From: Marinobacter nauticus
GTDB lineage: Bacteria > Pseudomonadota > Gammaproteobacteria > Pseudomonadales > Oleiphilaceae
DNA: 64,000 nt
NCBI RefSeq assembly: GCF_003634635.1
Contig: NZ_RBJB01000004.1
Coordinates: 186,001 to 250,000 of the forward strand
Reading direction: 5' to 3'
The notes under the pieces were generated by a model. That model worked only from the letters and a program-made list of their open reading frames with translations. It had not been told where the DNA came from and ran no database searches. Shown here one piece after another: positions 22,445-31,014 of this stretch (positions within the stretch are counted from its first letter, which is position 1; the number at the start of each line of letters is the position of its first letter). A program made the position numbers and the translations under genes.

Positions 22445-24265
22445 ATGCCTGTGTATAAAGCGCCCCTGAGGGACATGAAATTCCTGCTCAATGACGTATT
22501 CGATTACCCGCGGCACTACCAGACACTGGCCTCCGGTGAGAACGCCACGCCCGACATTGTCGACGCCATTCTGAGCGAATGCGGCCGTTTCTGCGAAGAG
22601 GTGCTGAGCCCGCTGTATCAGTCCGGCGACGAAGAAGGGTGCCACCTGGAAAACAGTGAAGTGATCACCCCCAAGGGCTATAAAGAAGCCTACGAGCAAT
22701 ATGTGATGGGCGGCTGGCAGGGCCTGTCGGCACCGGAGGAATTCGGGGGCCAGGGCCTGCCGGCCTCCATGGGCCTGTTGAAGCAGGAAATGATGGGCAC
22801 CGCCAACTGGTCCTTTTCCATGTACCCGGGCCTGTCCCTGGGGGCCATGAACACCATCTATCTGCACGGCGATGAGCAGCAGCAACAGACTTATCTGGCG
22901 CCGCTGACTGAAGGCCGCTGGGGCGGCACCATGTGCCTGACCGAGCCCCAGTGCGGTACCGACCTGGGCCAGGTCAAAACCCGGGCCGAACCCCAGGCCG
23001 ACGGCAGCTACAAACTCACAGGCACCAAGATCTTCATTTCCTCAGGAGAGCACGATCTGACCGAAAACATCGTTCACATCGTGCTGGCCCGTCTGCCGGA
23101 TGCCCCGAAAGGCACCAAAGGCATCAGCCTGTTTATCGTGCCCAAGTTCCTGCCCGATGCCCAGGGCGGTGTCGGTGAGCGCAACGCCGTCAGTTGCGGC
23201 GCGCTGGAGAAGAAAATGGGCATCAAGGCTTCGGCCACCTGTGTGATGAATTTCGATGGCGCCACCGGCTATCTGATCGGCCCGGAGAATCAGGGCCTGG
23301 AGTGCATGTTCACCTTTATGAACACAGCCCGCATCGGTACGGCAATTCAGGGGGTTGGCCCCGCCGAGCTGTCCTATCAGTGGGCTCTGGATTACGCCAG
23401 GGAGCGCCGTTCCATGCGGGCGCTGTCCGGCAAGAAAGAGCCGGATGAGGTTGCCGACAGCCTGATTCACCATGCCGATGTCCGGCGTATGCTGCTGACC
23501 CAGAAAGCCATCGCGGAAGGCGGCCGCTCCATGCTCTATTACGCCGCCAAGATCGCGGACCATATGGTGGAAGCGCATACCGCAGGCGATACCGCCAAGG
23601 TTGAGAAATATGACGACAAACTCGGCTTCCTGACGCCAATCCTGAAGGGATTCCTGACCGAACTAGGCTGTGAGGCCACCAATCTGGGCATGCAGGTGTT
23701 CGGCGGTCATGGCTACATCCGCGAACACGGTATGGAGCAGATTGTCCGGGATACCCGTATTGCCACCCTGTACGAAGGTACAACCGGCATCCAGGCGCTG
23801 GACCTGCTCGGGCGCAAGGTCTTGCTGATGACCCAGGGCGGAGCAGTGCGGGAATTCACCCTCAAGGTGGCCAATTTTGCCCGCAAGCACCTGACCAACA
23901 AACAACTGCGGCCGATGGCGGTGGAGCTGCTGAAACTGACCGCCCAGTGGAACCTGCTGACCGTGCGCGTGATGCTGGCAGCACGCAAGGATCGCGACGT
24001 GGTCAGCGCCGCCGCCAACGACTTCCTGATGTACAGCGGCTACGTGACCATGGCGTATATGTGGCTACGCCAGGCGGCGGTGGCCAGCGATAAACTGGAA
24101 AACGGCGGCGATGAATCTGACGCCTTTTACCGCACCAAGCTGGCGACCGCCGAGTTCTATTATGAGCGCTTGCTGCCCCGGGCCCAGGCCCACGCCACCA
24201 GCATGCTGAGCCCGACCCGCAACCTCATGCAGGTGGCGCCGGAAGAGATGGCCTTTACCGGTTAA
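22445..24265 (+). CDS. Acyl-CoA dehydrogenase, long C-terminal-extended class
   Basis: 606 aa FAD flavoprotein. The N-terminal MPVYKAPLRDMKFLLNDVFD segment is characteristic of the subclass with an extra N-terminal domain and a C-terminal dehydrogenase extension (about 470-600), seen in FadE-like and DmdC-like enzymes. Central motifs are TMCLTEPQCGTDLG, KLTGTKIFISSGEHD, and QVFGGHGYIREHGMEQIVRDTRI with TLYEGTTGIQALD. It would introduce the trans-2 double bond in acyl-CoA beta-oxidation. Chain-length preference, or a 3-methylmercaptopropionyl-CoA role, cannot be decided from sequence. A GAGG ribosome site lies upstream, and a strong terminator follows. Confidence 0.92.
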   Translation: MPVYKAPLRDMKFLLNDVFDYPRHYQTLASGENATPDIVDAILSECGRFCEEVLSPLYQSGDEEGCHLENSEVITPKGYKEAYEQYVMGGWQGLSAPEEFGGQGLPASMGLLKQEMMGTANWSFSMYPGLSLGAMNTIYLHGDEQQQQTYLAPLTEGRWGGTMCLTEPQCGTDLGQVKTRAEPQADGSYKLTGTKIFISSGEHDLTENIVHIVLARLPDAPKGTKGISLFIVPKFLPDAQGGVGERNAVSCGALEKKMGIKASATCVMNFDGATGYLIGPENQGLECMFTFMNTARIGTAIQGVGPAELSYQWALDYARERRSMRALSGKKEPDEVADSLIHHADVRRMLLTQKAIAEGGRSMLYYAAKIADHMVEAHTAGDTAKVEKYDDKLGFLTPILKGFLTELGCEATNLGMQVFGGHGYIREHGMEQIVRDTRIATLYEGTTGIQALDLLGRKVLLMTQGGAVREFTLKVANFARKHLTNKQLRPMAVELLKLTAQWNLLTVRVMLAARKDRDVVSAAANDFLMYSGYVTMAYMWLRQAAVASDKLENGGDESDAFYRTKLATAEFYYERLLPRAQAHATSMLSPTRNLMQVAPEEMAFTG

Positions 24266-24281
24266 CCTCCGGTATTTTCCC

Positions 24282-24308
24282 GTCCCGGGCGCTGCCCGGG
24301 ACATTTTT
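24282..24308 (+). terminator. Terminator of the acyl-CoA dehydrogenase gene
   Basis: Perfect 9-bp GC-rich stem GTCCCGGGC / GCCCGGGAC with loop GCT, followed by ATTTTT, 16 bp after the stop codon. Confidence 0.88.
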
Positions 24309-24460
24309 GCCTGTTCATGACCATCCGGAAACCGGGGTTGAAATCCCGTTGATACGACCTCAACTTTCCCCCTGCCTTACCACTTTTCTCACAATGCACT
24401 GAGGTTTAACGACTTTTAGAGACATCACCATTCTCGCGTATAAAAGAAGGAGGTTCGAAA

Positions 24461-25396
24461 ATGGACAATCGTACTGACGACTTTTATCCCACCCGCCTCG
24501 AGCGCCCGGCAGAGAGTTTCGAGCGCAAGGACCCGGTTATCCACAGCCAGGGAACCGACCGCCACAATGGGCCGCTGAGCGAAACTGAACTGGCCCGGTA
24601 TGAACGGGACGGCTTTCTGGTATTTAACAACTTTCTGGATCAGGAAACGGTCAAACGTTTCCGGGACGACCTGCGAGCCTATGAGAATGACGACAGCATC
24701 CTGCGTTCCGAAGGCACTATTACTGAGCCGGGCAAGCAGGAAATCCGCTCTATTTTCGGGATCCACGAACTGTCTGATCGCTTCGACCGACTGACCCGGG
24801 AGTCCCGCCTGCTGGATATGGTGCACCAGCTACTGGGCAGTGATGCCTACATCCACCAGTCACGCATCAATTTCAAACCCGGTTTCCACGGCAAGGGCTT
24901 TGACTGGCATTCGGATTTCGAGACCTGGCACGCCGAGGACGGTATGCCGCGCATGCGGGCCGTCAGCTTTTCCATCGCCCTCACCGACAACACACCATTC
25001 AACGGCCCATTGATGCTGATTCCCGGCTCCCACAAAACGTTTGTGCCCTGTGTCGGCCGCACGCCCGAGGACAACTACCAGTTCTCACTGAAAAAGCAGG
25101 AGCTGGGGGTCCCCAACGAGCAGGACCTGCAGAAGATGGCCGATCAGTACGGCATCCAGGCGCCTACCGGGCCAGCGGGCTCTCTGATCATATTCGAGTG
25201 CAACACGTTGCATGCCTCCAATGCCAATATGTCACCCTGGCCCCGCAGCAATCTGTTCTTCGTCTACAACAGTGTGGAAAACCGTCTGGAACAGCCATTC
25301 TGCGGCAACAAACCGCGGCCCGACTTTCTGGGCAATCGCAGCCATACCGAGGCCCTGCGCCCGGTTCGTTCACCGGATCTGCGCCGCACCGGTTAA
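24461..25396 (+). CDS. ectD: Ectoine hydroxylase
   Basis: Fe(II)/2-oxoglutarate dioxygenase that converts ectoine to 5-hydroxyectoine, a compatible solute and protein stabiliser. 311 aa. The EctD signature FDWHSDFETWHAEDGMPRMR is present, with iron ligands H150, D152 and H251 (LHASNAN). PLMLIPGSHKTFVPC and the NKPRP tail also match. The start has an AAGGAGG ribosome site 8 bases upstream. It stands alone here, with no ectA, ectB or ectC in the window, and has its own terminator. Flanking genes suggest no osmolyte operon. Confidence 0.95.
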   Translation: MDNRTDDFYPTRLERPAESFERKDPVIHSQGTDRHNGPLSETELARYERDGFLVFNNFLDQETVKRFRDDLRAYENDDSILRSEGTITEPGKQEIRSIFGIHELSDRFDRLTRESRLLDMVHQLLGSDAYIHQSRINFKPGFHGKGFDWHSDFETWHAEDGMPRMRAVSFSIALTDNTPFNGPLMLIPGSHKTFVPCVGRTPEDNYQFSLKKQELGVPNEQDLQKMADQYGIQAPTGPAGSLIIFECNTLHASNANMSPWPRSNLFFVYNSVENRLEQPFCGNKPRPDFLGNRSHTEALRPVRSPDLRRTG

Positions 25397-25414
25397 GCGA
25401 TGGCCCAATAACGA

Positions 25415-25443
25415 AAAAGGGGAAGCCAGTGGCTTCCCCTTTT
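25415..25443. terminator. Bidirectional terminator between ectD and the solute-binding protein gene
   Basis: Perfect 13-bp inverted repeat AAAAGGGGAAGCC / GGCTTCCCCTTTT with loop AGT, A-run on one side and T-run on the other, between convergent genes. Confidence 0.93.
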
Positions 25444-25463
25444 GCAATGGAACAAAGCTCTGA

Positions 25464-26213
25464 TCAGAGGCCGTACTTGGTCTCAATAGCCTCGTAGATT
25501 CCGTTGTTCTTGATGGTTTCCAGGCCCTGATTCAGTTTCTGGATCACCTCGTCCGGCGTTTCCATGTTCATGGCCAGGTACAGTTCGGTCTTGTTGAACG
25601 AATACACCGGAACCAGCCCTTCCACATCCTGCTGGGAGGCAAAATAGGGCCCGGCCAGCTGGTCCGCAATCCAGAGGTCAACCTGTCCCAGTTCCAGGCG
25701 CTTCGGGTTCAGATCGTCGCTTTCCATCTCCGAGACCTTATAGCCGCGCTCCAGCAGGTATTCGGTCATGACGTCACCGCGATAGCCGGCATACAGCAAA
25801 CCCCGGGTATCTTCCAGATCGTCGATCTGCAGGTTGGTGCCGGCCGGGGCAAAGATGGTCCACAGGTTGTTCGCCAATGGCCCTACCCACTTGAACTGCG
25901 GTGCCCGGCTTTCGGTATAGGTGGTGCAGAAGATCCCGTGGTTCTTTTTGTTCAGGGCCCGGTTGTAGCCGTAATCCCAGTTCCGGAGCTTGATGACATA
26001 GTCCAGCCCGGACGCCTGCAGCACCGCTTTCACCATCTCGGTGCACAGTCCATCAATGCCATCGCCGTTATGCTCGAAGGCACGGCCGGTGGAACTCATG
26101 TTGTACGGAGGAAAGTTCTCGGTGTAGATGTAGAGTTTGTCTGAGCCCAGGGCGGGCACAGAAACGCCGGCAAACACCAGCGTGGCAGCTAACAGAGAGG
26201 CCAACTTGCGCAC
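25464..26213 (-). CDS. Periplasmic solute-binding protein, family 3 type
   Basis: 249 aa with a cleavable signal peptide (MRKLASLLAATLVFAGVSVPALG). The mature protein has the SBP_bac_3 pattern: YTENFPPYNM, DGLCTEMVKAVLQASG, GIFCTTYTESRAPQFKWVGP, then GQVDLWIADQLAGPYFA. It would bind a small polar ligand, perhaps an amino acid. No permease or ATPase gene is adjacent, so it may serve a distant ABC system or have a sensory role. Stand-alone proteins of this shape are common in marine gammaproteobacteria. Confidence 0.85.
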   Translation of the reverse strand: MRKLASLLAATLVFAGVSVPALGSDKLYIYTENFPPYNMSSTGRAFEHNGDGIDGLCTEMVKAVLQASGLDYVIKLRNWDYGYNRALNKKNHGIFCTTYTESRAPQFKWVGPLANNLWTIFAPAGTNLQIDDLEDTRGLLYAGYRGDVMTEYLLERGYKVSEMESDDLNPKRLELGQVDLWIADQLAGPYFASQQDVEGLVPVYSFNKTELYLAMNMETPDEVIQKLNQGLETIKNNGIYEAIETKYGL

Positions 26214-26378
26214 GGGTTATCTCCTTTACCACGAATGACTTGGTCCGCTGCACAGGCAGCGGCACGATGAGACAGTAGTGGAGTTTACCCGAGCTTTTAA
26301 CGTTGTTTTACAGATAAACTGTTTGTTTTCGTAAGGGAACACCCGAGAGCCAGAGCGGGCTGAGGGCTCCGTCCTGAA

Positions 26379-27749
26379 TTATTTTCCGATGCAGAAGCTG
26401 CTGAATATCTTACCCAGAAGCTCATCCGGGGTCAGATGCCCGGTGATTTCCCCCAGGGCGTCCTGAGCGGCCCTCAGATCTTCGGCCAGCAATTCACCGG
26501 CGCCGTAACCTTCCAGCTGGGTCTGGCCTTGCAACAGGGAATCCCGGGCACGTTCCAGGGCATCCAGGTGCCGGCGCCGGGCCAGGAAGCCACCTTCGGT
26601 AGTGCTGGCAAAGCCGATGCATTCTTTCAGGTGCTCCCGCAGGACCTCCAGGCCCTCCGCGGCTTTTGCTGCCAGACGAATCACCGGAGCGGTCTGATGC
26701 GGCTCTGCGCTGATGCCGACCGGTTCACCAGACAGATCCACCTTGTTACGAATCACAGTCACCGGCGCGCTTCTGGGCAGTTGATCAATAAAATCCGGCC
26801 AGATTTCATGGGGCTCGGTTTTGTCGGTGGTGGTGGCATCCACCATCAGCAAAATACGATCGGCCTGTCGGATTTCTTCCCAGGCCCGGGCAATACCAAT
26901 CTGTTCCACTTCGTCCGGGCTGTCCCGCAGGCCGGCGGTATCAATAATGTGCAGCGGCATACCATCAATGTGGATATGTTCCCGCAACACATCCCGGGTC
27001 GTGCCCTCGATGGCGGTGACAATCGCAGCCTCCCGACCCGCGAGGGCGTTCAGCAGGCTGGATTTTCCGGCATTGGGCCGGCCAGCAATAACCACCTTCA
27101 TGCCGTCCCGCAGAATGGTGCCTTGCTGGGCTTCACCGAGAATCTTCTGCACCTGCTCCAGCAGACCCTGCAAGTCAGAAGCAACCTTGCCATCGGCCAG
27201 GAAATCGATCTCTTCCTCCGGAAAATCGATGGCCGCTTCCACGTAGATGCGCAGATGGGTGATGGCCTCCACCAGGTTATCCACACGTTTGGAGAACACC
27301 CCCTGCATGGAACGCACGGCGCAGCGGGCCGCCTGTTCCGAGCTGCTTTCAATCAGATCTGCAATGGCCTCAGCCTGAGCCAGGTCCAGCTTGTCATTGA
27401 GAAACGCTCTTTCGGAAAATTCACCGGGCCGGGCCAGCCGGGCGCCCAGGCTGCAGACTTCCCGCAACAGGATATCCAGGATCACCGTACCCCCATGGCC
27501 CTGAAGCTCGAACACATCTTCGCCGGTAAAGGAATGCGGGTTGGGAAAGTACAGACCGATGCCCTCATCAATGAGCTCTCCCTGCCGATCCCGGAACGGG
27601 CCGTAATGGGCGTACCGGGGTTTTGGCTCAAAGCCCAGCATGGTGCGGGCAATGGCCATGGCTCTGGGTCCGGACACCCGGACAATCCCCACCCCGGCCT
27701 GGCCCGGGGCAGTGGCGATGGCGGCAATGGTGTCAGTCGCTGGCTGCAT
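26379..27749 (-). CDS. mnmE: tRNA modification GTPase MnmE
   Basis: Partner of MnmG in cmnm5U34 synthesis. The N-terminal tetrahydrofolate-binding domain ([21 protein letters not shown]) is followed by a helical domain containing an inserted GTPase: G1 [17 protein letters not shown]3 DTAGLRDS, G4 NKVD. The C-terminal CIGK motif (SSFCIGK) holds the catalytic cysteine. The start at 27749 ([12 protein letters not shown], 456 aa) fits the family. The frame is open 13 codons further into the yidC terminator. A perfect DnaA box lies at 27277. Confidence 0.97.
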   Translation of the reverse strand: MQPATDTIAAIATAPGQAGVGIVRVSGPRAMAIARTMLGFEPKPRYAHYGPFRDRQGELIDEGIGLYFPNPHSFTGEDVFELQGHGGTVILDILLREVCSLGARLARPGEFSERAFLNDKLDLAQAEAIADLIESSSEQAARCAVRSMQGVFSKRVDNLVEAITHLRIYVEAAIDFPEEEIDFLADGKVASDLQGLLEQVQKILGEAQQGTILRDGMKVVIAGRPNAGKSSLLNALAGREAAIVTAIEGTTRDVLREHIHIDGMPLHIIDTAGLRDSPDEVEQIGIARAWEEIRQADRILLMVDATTTDKTEPHEIWPDFIDQLPRSAPVTVIRNKVDLSGEPVGISAEPHQTAPVIRLAAKAAEGLEVLREHLKECIGFASTTEGGFLARRRHLDALERARDSLLQGQTQLEGYGAGELLAEDLRAAQDALGEITGHLTPDELLGKIFSSFCIGK

Positions 27750-27761
27750 CTTGGTTTTCCT

Positions 27762-27801
27762 GAAATAGAAATGACAAAGGCTCCACAAGGGAGCCTTTGT
27801 C
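27762..27801 (-). terminator. Terminator between yidC and mnmE
   Basis: Perfect 12-bp stem (27773-27784 with 27790-27801), 5-nt loop. On the minus strand it is followed by ATTTCTATTT, moderately U-rich. It ends only about 12 bp before the mnmE start, so mnmE would depend on read-through or on a promoter overlapping this hairpin. Confidence 0.7.
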
Positions 27802-27821
27802 AGGTCAGAAGCACTGTTGAA

Positions 27822-29525
27822 TCAGTACTTCTTGCCTGCCGTTTCCGCTTCGATCTTGCGGGTAATGTACCACTGCTGGGAGATCGAAAGAATGTTGTTC
27901 ACCAGCCAGTACAGAACCAGACCAGCCGGGAACCACAGGAAGAACACGGTGAAGATCAGCGGCATCAGCTTCATGATCTTGGCCTGCATGGGGTCCGGGG
28001 GCGTCGGGTTCAGGCTCATCTGGATGAACATGCTGGCGCCCATCAGGATCGGCAGGATGAAGTACGGGTCCATCTGGGACAGATCCTGAATCCACAGCAT
28101 GAACGGCGCATGACGCAACTGGACACTTTCAAACAGTACCCAGTAAAGCGAGATGAACACCGGCATCTGCACCAGTATTGGCAGACAGCCGCCGAGCGGA
28201 TTGATTTTCTCGCGCTTGTACAGCGCCATCATTTCCTGGGACATGCGCTGGCGATCGTCGCCATAGAGCTCTTTCAGCCGGGTCAGTTGCGGAGCAACCG
28301 CGCGCATTTTCGCCATGGAGCGATAGCTGGTGGCGGAGAGGTGGAAGAACACCGCTTTTACCAACACCGTCAGCAGGATGATAGCGACACCCCAGTTACC
28401 GACGAGGCCATAGAACCATTCAAGAATGTAGAACAGCGGCAGGGAAATGAAGAACAGCCAGCCGAAATCAACGGTGCGATCCAGGTTCGGAGCCAGAGCT
28501 TCCAGCCGATCAATGATCTTGGGACCGACATAAGCAGTGGCGCCCACTTCTGCGGTCTCACCCGGTGCTACCGTCGTCGCAGGATAAACAAAGCCCATGA
28601 CATGGAGATCGCCCCGTCGGGTGGTCTGGAACTGGGCTTTCTGATCCCGCTCGGGGACCCATGCGGTCAGGTAGTAATGCTGCAGGAAGGCCAGCCAGCC
28701 ATTGGTGACGGACTGATTGACGCGCTTCTCTGACAGATCCTCGAAATCGTACTTCTCATACGGATCTTCCGGGGTACTGATCACCATGCCGAGATAAGCC
28801 CGGATTCCCATGCTGGCCTGGGAGGTCGGATCTGGCGCCTGATCGCGTACGATCTTGCCGGTGAAGTTACCTTGCCATGGGCTTTCTGAACGGTTGTCGA
28901 TCAGGTAGCTGACATCAATCTGATAGCTGTTGCGGGCCAGATGATAGCGTTTGGTGATGGCTACACCGCTGTCAGTGGTGTACACCAGGTCGATGGTCAG
29001 TTCATCTTCCCCTTCCGCCAGCTGGTAACTGCCGGTTTCTGCCTGAAATACCGGAGCGTCACCGGCCTGGCTGCCATCCGGGCCATCGCGACCGATCAGG
29101 CCACTTTCCAGGAGATAGGTGCGGGTACTGGTATTGGTCAGCAGTTTCAGTGGCTGTTCGCTGTCCAGAGACTCGTCGTATTGTAACAGGGAACTGTCAA
29201 CCACATTACCGCCTACGCGGTCGATCTTCAGCTCGTAAACATCCGTGGTCACGGTAATGAAACGATCTGCCAGATCCTGATCGCTGCTGGCGGAGGTTGT
29301 CGCGAGTGAGCCGGTCTCCGGCGTTGCAAACTCTTCACCGCCTGCGTTGTTATCCTCAGGCAGGATCATGTCATCGGTGCTGTTGGTAGCACTGCTGTCT
29401 GAGGGAGATTGCGCCTCGGCAACCTGTTCTGTTTGAGGCTGGTGATAATCCTCGTTCCAGGCAAGTACCATCAGGTAACTGACAATGGCGAGGCCGGCAA
29501 ACAAAACGATGCGTTGAATATCCAT
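27822..29525 (-). CDS. yidC: Membrane protein insertase YidC
   Basis: Inserts membrane proteins, alone or with Sec, in the inner membrane. 567 aa. N-terminal anchor MDIQRIVLFAGLAIVSYLMV, large periplasmic beta-domain (about 60-350), then the conserved five-helix insertase core: YRSMAKMRAVAPQLTRLKE, KINPLGGCLPILVQMPVF, and WFPAGLVLYWLVNNILSI with the terminal QQWYITRKIE. The periplasmic linker (about 35-80) is rich in Ser, Thr, Glu and Asp. It is 4 bp after yidD and is the last gene before the hairpin. Confidence 0.97.
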   Translation of the reverse strand: MDIQRIVLFAGLAIVSYLMVLAWNEDYHQPQTEQVAEAQSPSDSSATNSTDDMILPEDNNAGGEEFATPETGSLATTSASSDQDLADRFITVTTDVYELKIDRVGGNVVDSSLLQYDESLDSEQPLKLLTNTSTRTYLLESGLIGRDGPDGSQAGDAPVFQAETGSYQLAEGEDELTIDLVYTTDSGVAITKRYHLARNSYQIDVSYLIDNRSESPWQGNFTGKIVRDQAPDPTSQASMGIRAYLGMVISTPEDPYEKYDFEDLSEKRVNQSVTNGWLAFLQHYYLTAWVPERDQKAQFQTTRRGDLHVMGFVYPATTVAPGETAEVGATAYVGPKIIDRLEALAPNLDRTVDFGWLFFISLPLFYILEWFYGLVGNWGVAIILLTVLVKAVFFHLSATSYRSMAKMRAVAPQLTRLKELYGDDRQRMSQEMMALYKREKINPLGGCLPILVQMPVFISLYWVLFESVQLRHAPFMLWIQDLSQMDPYFILPILMGASMFIQMSLNPTPPDPMQAKIMKLMPLIFTVFFLWFPAGLVLYWLVNNILSISQQWYITRKIEAETAGKKY

Positions 29526-29529
29526 AAAC

Positions 29530-29823
29530 TTAGTGTCTGGTCTGAGTAGTGGAATGAGTGCTTTCTGTCGGATTGCAGGCCTGGCCGGAGCGAGGCGCCG
29601 TATTCAGTTCCGTTCCCGGTACCGGATCATAACCGCCTTCTGCCCAGGGATGACACCTGAGTAGCCGGGCTGTTGCCAGGTAACCGCCTTTCAGAGGTCC
29701 GTGATGTTGGATGGCCTCGAGGGCGTATTGTGAACAGGTAGGGTAATGACGGCAATGGCTGGCCATCATCGGACTGATGGCATACTGGTAGAACCGGATG
29801 GGCAAGAGCAGGAGTTGACGCAT
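29530..29823 (-). CDS. yidD: Membrane protein insertion efficiency factor
   Basis: Small membrane-associated protein linked to YidC function. Signature [20 protein letters not shown], then [19 protein letters not shown] with conserved cysteines and [24 protein letters not shown]. 97 aa, a little longer than E. coli because of a polar tail. The start ATG overlaps the rnpA stop (TAATG), so the two genes are translationally coupled. Confidence 0.95.
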   Translation of the reverse strand: MRQLLLLPIRFYQYAISPMMASHCRHYPTCSQYALEAIQHHGPLKGGYLATARLLRCHPWAEGGYDPVPGTELNTAPRSGQACNPTESTHSTTQTRH

Positions 29824-30221
29824 TACTCCGTACCTCTGGGATTGCCGACGGATTGATCAGGCGTGGACTGCCGGTATTTTTTCTTTACCCGATGCCAAAG
29901 ATCATTCAGTGAGGAACGGACCGTATCGTTATCCAGCCGATCCAGCCCCTGGCGGCCGAGCACAATGATATCAAGGCCTGGCAGATCTGGTTGGAGCCGG
30001 AAGGTTTCCCTTACCTGACGCTTGATCCGGTTTCTCTGAACGGCGAGCCGAAGATTCTTCTTGGAGAAGATCAATCCGACCCTGGCGTGTCCCAATGAGT
30101 TGGCAGAGGCCAGGATCAGAAAATTCCTGTGCGGAACTTTCAGCGTTACGTCATTGAAGACCCTGCTGTAATCCGAAGGTTTCAACAGTCTGTGAGACTT
30201 CGGAAACGTCAAGGCCTTCAT
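29823..30221 (-). CDS. rnpA: Ribonuclease P protein component
   Basis: Protein subunit of RNase P, which matures tRNA 5' ends. 132 aa, basic. The RNR motif is clear in [20 protein letters not shown], preceded by [10 protein letters not shown]. The N-terminus [19 protein letters not shown] is typical. It lies 15 bp after rpmH, the conserved rpmH-rnpA-yidD-yidC order. Confidence 0.96.
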   Translation of the reverse strand: MKALTFPKSHRLLKPSDYSRVFNDVTLKVPHRNFLILASANSLGHARVGLIFSKKNLRLAVQRNRIKRQVRETFRLQPDLPGLDIIVLGRQGLDRLDNDTVRSSLNDLWHRVKKKYRQSTPDQSVGNPRGTE

Positions 30222-30236
30222 GAGGCAGGCTTCAGA

Positions 30237-30371
30237 TTACGCAGACAGGCGTGCACGGCCCTTGGCACGGCGACGAGACAGTACCTTGCGACCATTGGCT
30301 GTCGCCATACGGGCACGGAAACCGTGAACGCGCTTGCGCTTCAGGACGCTCGGTTGGAATGTTCTTTTCAT
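30237..30371 (-). CDS. rpmH: 50S ribosomal protein L34
   Basis: 44 aa, extremely basic: [20 protein letters not shown], then [20 protein letters not shown] and LSA. Universal L34 sequence. The start is ATG 30371. The frame stays open upstream, but L34 always begins MKRTFQPS. Its promoter lies at 30444-30472. Confidence 0.98.
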   Translation of the reverse strand: MKRTFQPSVLKRKRVHGFRARMATANGRKVLSRRRAKGRARLSA

Positions 30372-30443
30372 GGTGATGTTCTCACAAATCGTCGATGGAC
30401 ATTGATCAGTGGCTGGAAAATAGACAGCCAAAACAGGAGCGGC

Positions 30444-30472
30444 ATTCTAGTCAAATACCGGTGCAAGTTCAA
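30444..30472 (-). promoter_or_regulatory. Sigma-70 promoter of rpmH-rnpA-yidDC
   Basis: Minus strand: -35 TTGAAC (plus 30467-30472), 17-bp spacer, -10 TAGAAT (plus 30444-30449), about 75 bp before the rpmH ATG. This is the same -35 as the atp promoter. Confidence 0.75.
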
Positions 30473-30499
30473 TGGTTATAGTTTGGTCAGGCAAGATTC

Positions 30500-31014
30500 T
30501 GGCATGGGTACTAACCGACATGGTGAGTAATAGAATCTGTAAGGTCTTTTTAAAATTCTTTCAAAGATATTTATTACTGTTATTAGGCACCTTGATTTCT
30601 GTGGATAAGAGAAATTTAATCTGAATAATCATGAGATTAACGCCATGACAAAGCTTGTGACAGATACCCGTGAGCCCTGTGGATTTCGTCATCACGGATT
30701 GTGCACAAGTGGGATAGGTGATGGTGAACCGAGTTATGCAAGTATCCGTCAAGATCTTTCCCACAGGACTGAACCCCGGCTTTGCACAAGCTCCTGTGAA
30801 TAACTTTTTTTCAGGCATTTTCTGTACACAAGGCTGTAGATATGTCTGAAACAATCTGAAAAATATGAAGAAAAGTTTCCACAGGGTGTTTATGACAAAG
30901 GTTTCCGGCCTTTTACTGAAGGCTCGTGCAGGTTAGAATCTCCGGTCACTTCAGGCACCGGTTGGCGTTGGTTTAACGGTGCCTTATCAGTCAGGTTTTC
31001 GGGAGCAGGCGGTC
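30500..31014. other. Probable chromosomal replication origin (oriC)
   Basis: The gap between divergent rpmH and dnaA (30372-31014) contains no gene. It has an AT-rich segment (about 30535-30650), a perfect DnaA box TGTGGATAA at 30600-30608, near-consensus boxes TGTGAATAA at 30795 and TGTGGATTT at 30676, and several CACAAG/CCACAGG relatives (30703, 30783, 30828, 30880). Position between rpmH and dnaA is the known Pseudomonas-type oriC location. Gene direction also flips here: nearly everything to the left runs leftward and dnaA-gyrB runs rightward, as expected at a bidirectional origin. Confidence 0.8.

Noticed and set aside
26436..28733. 765-codon open frame antisense to mnmE and yidC
   Set aside because: It runs through two well-identified genes and a terminator hairpin. 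No motif is recognisable.
30561..30854. 97-codon frame in the oriC gap
   Set aside because: It lies across DnaA boxes and AT-rich DNA, with biased composition and no ribosome site. Treated as non-coding.
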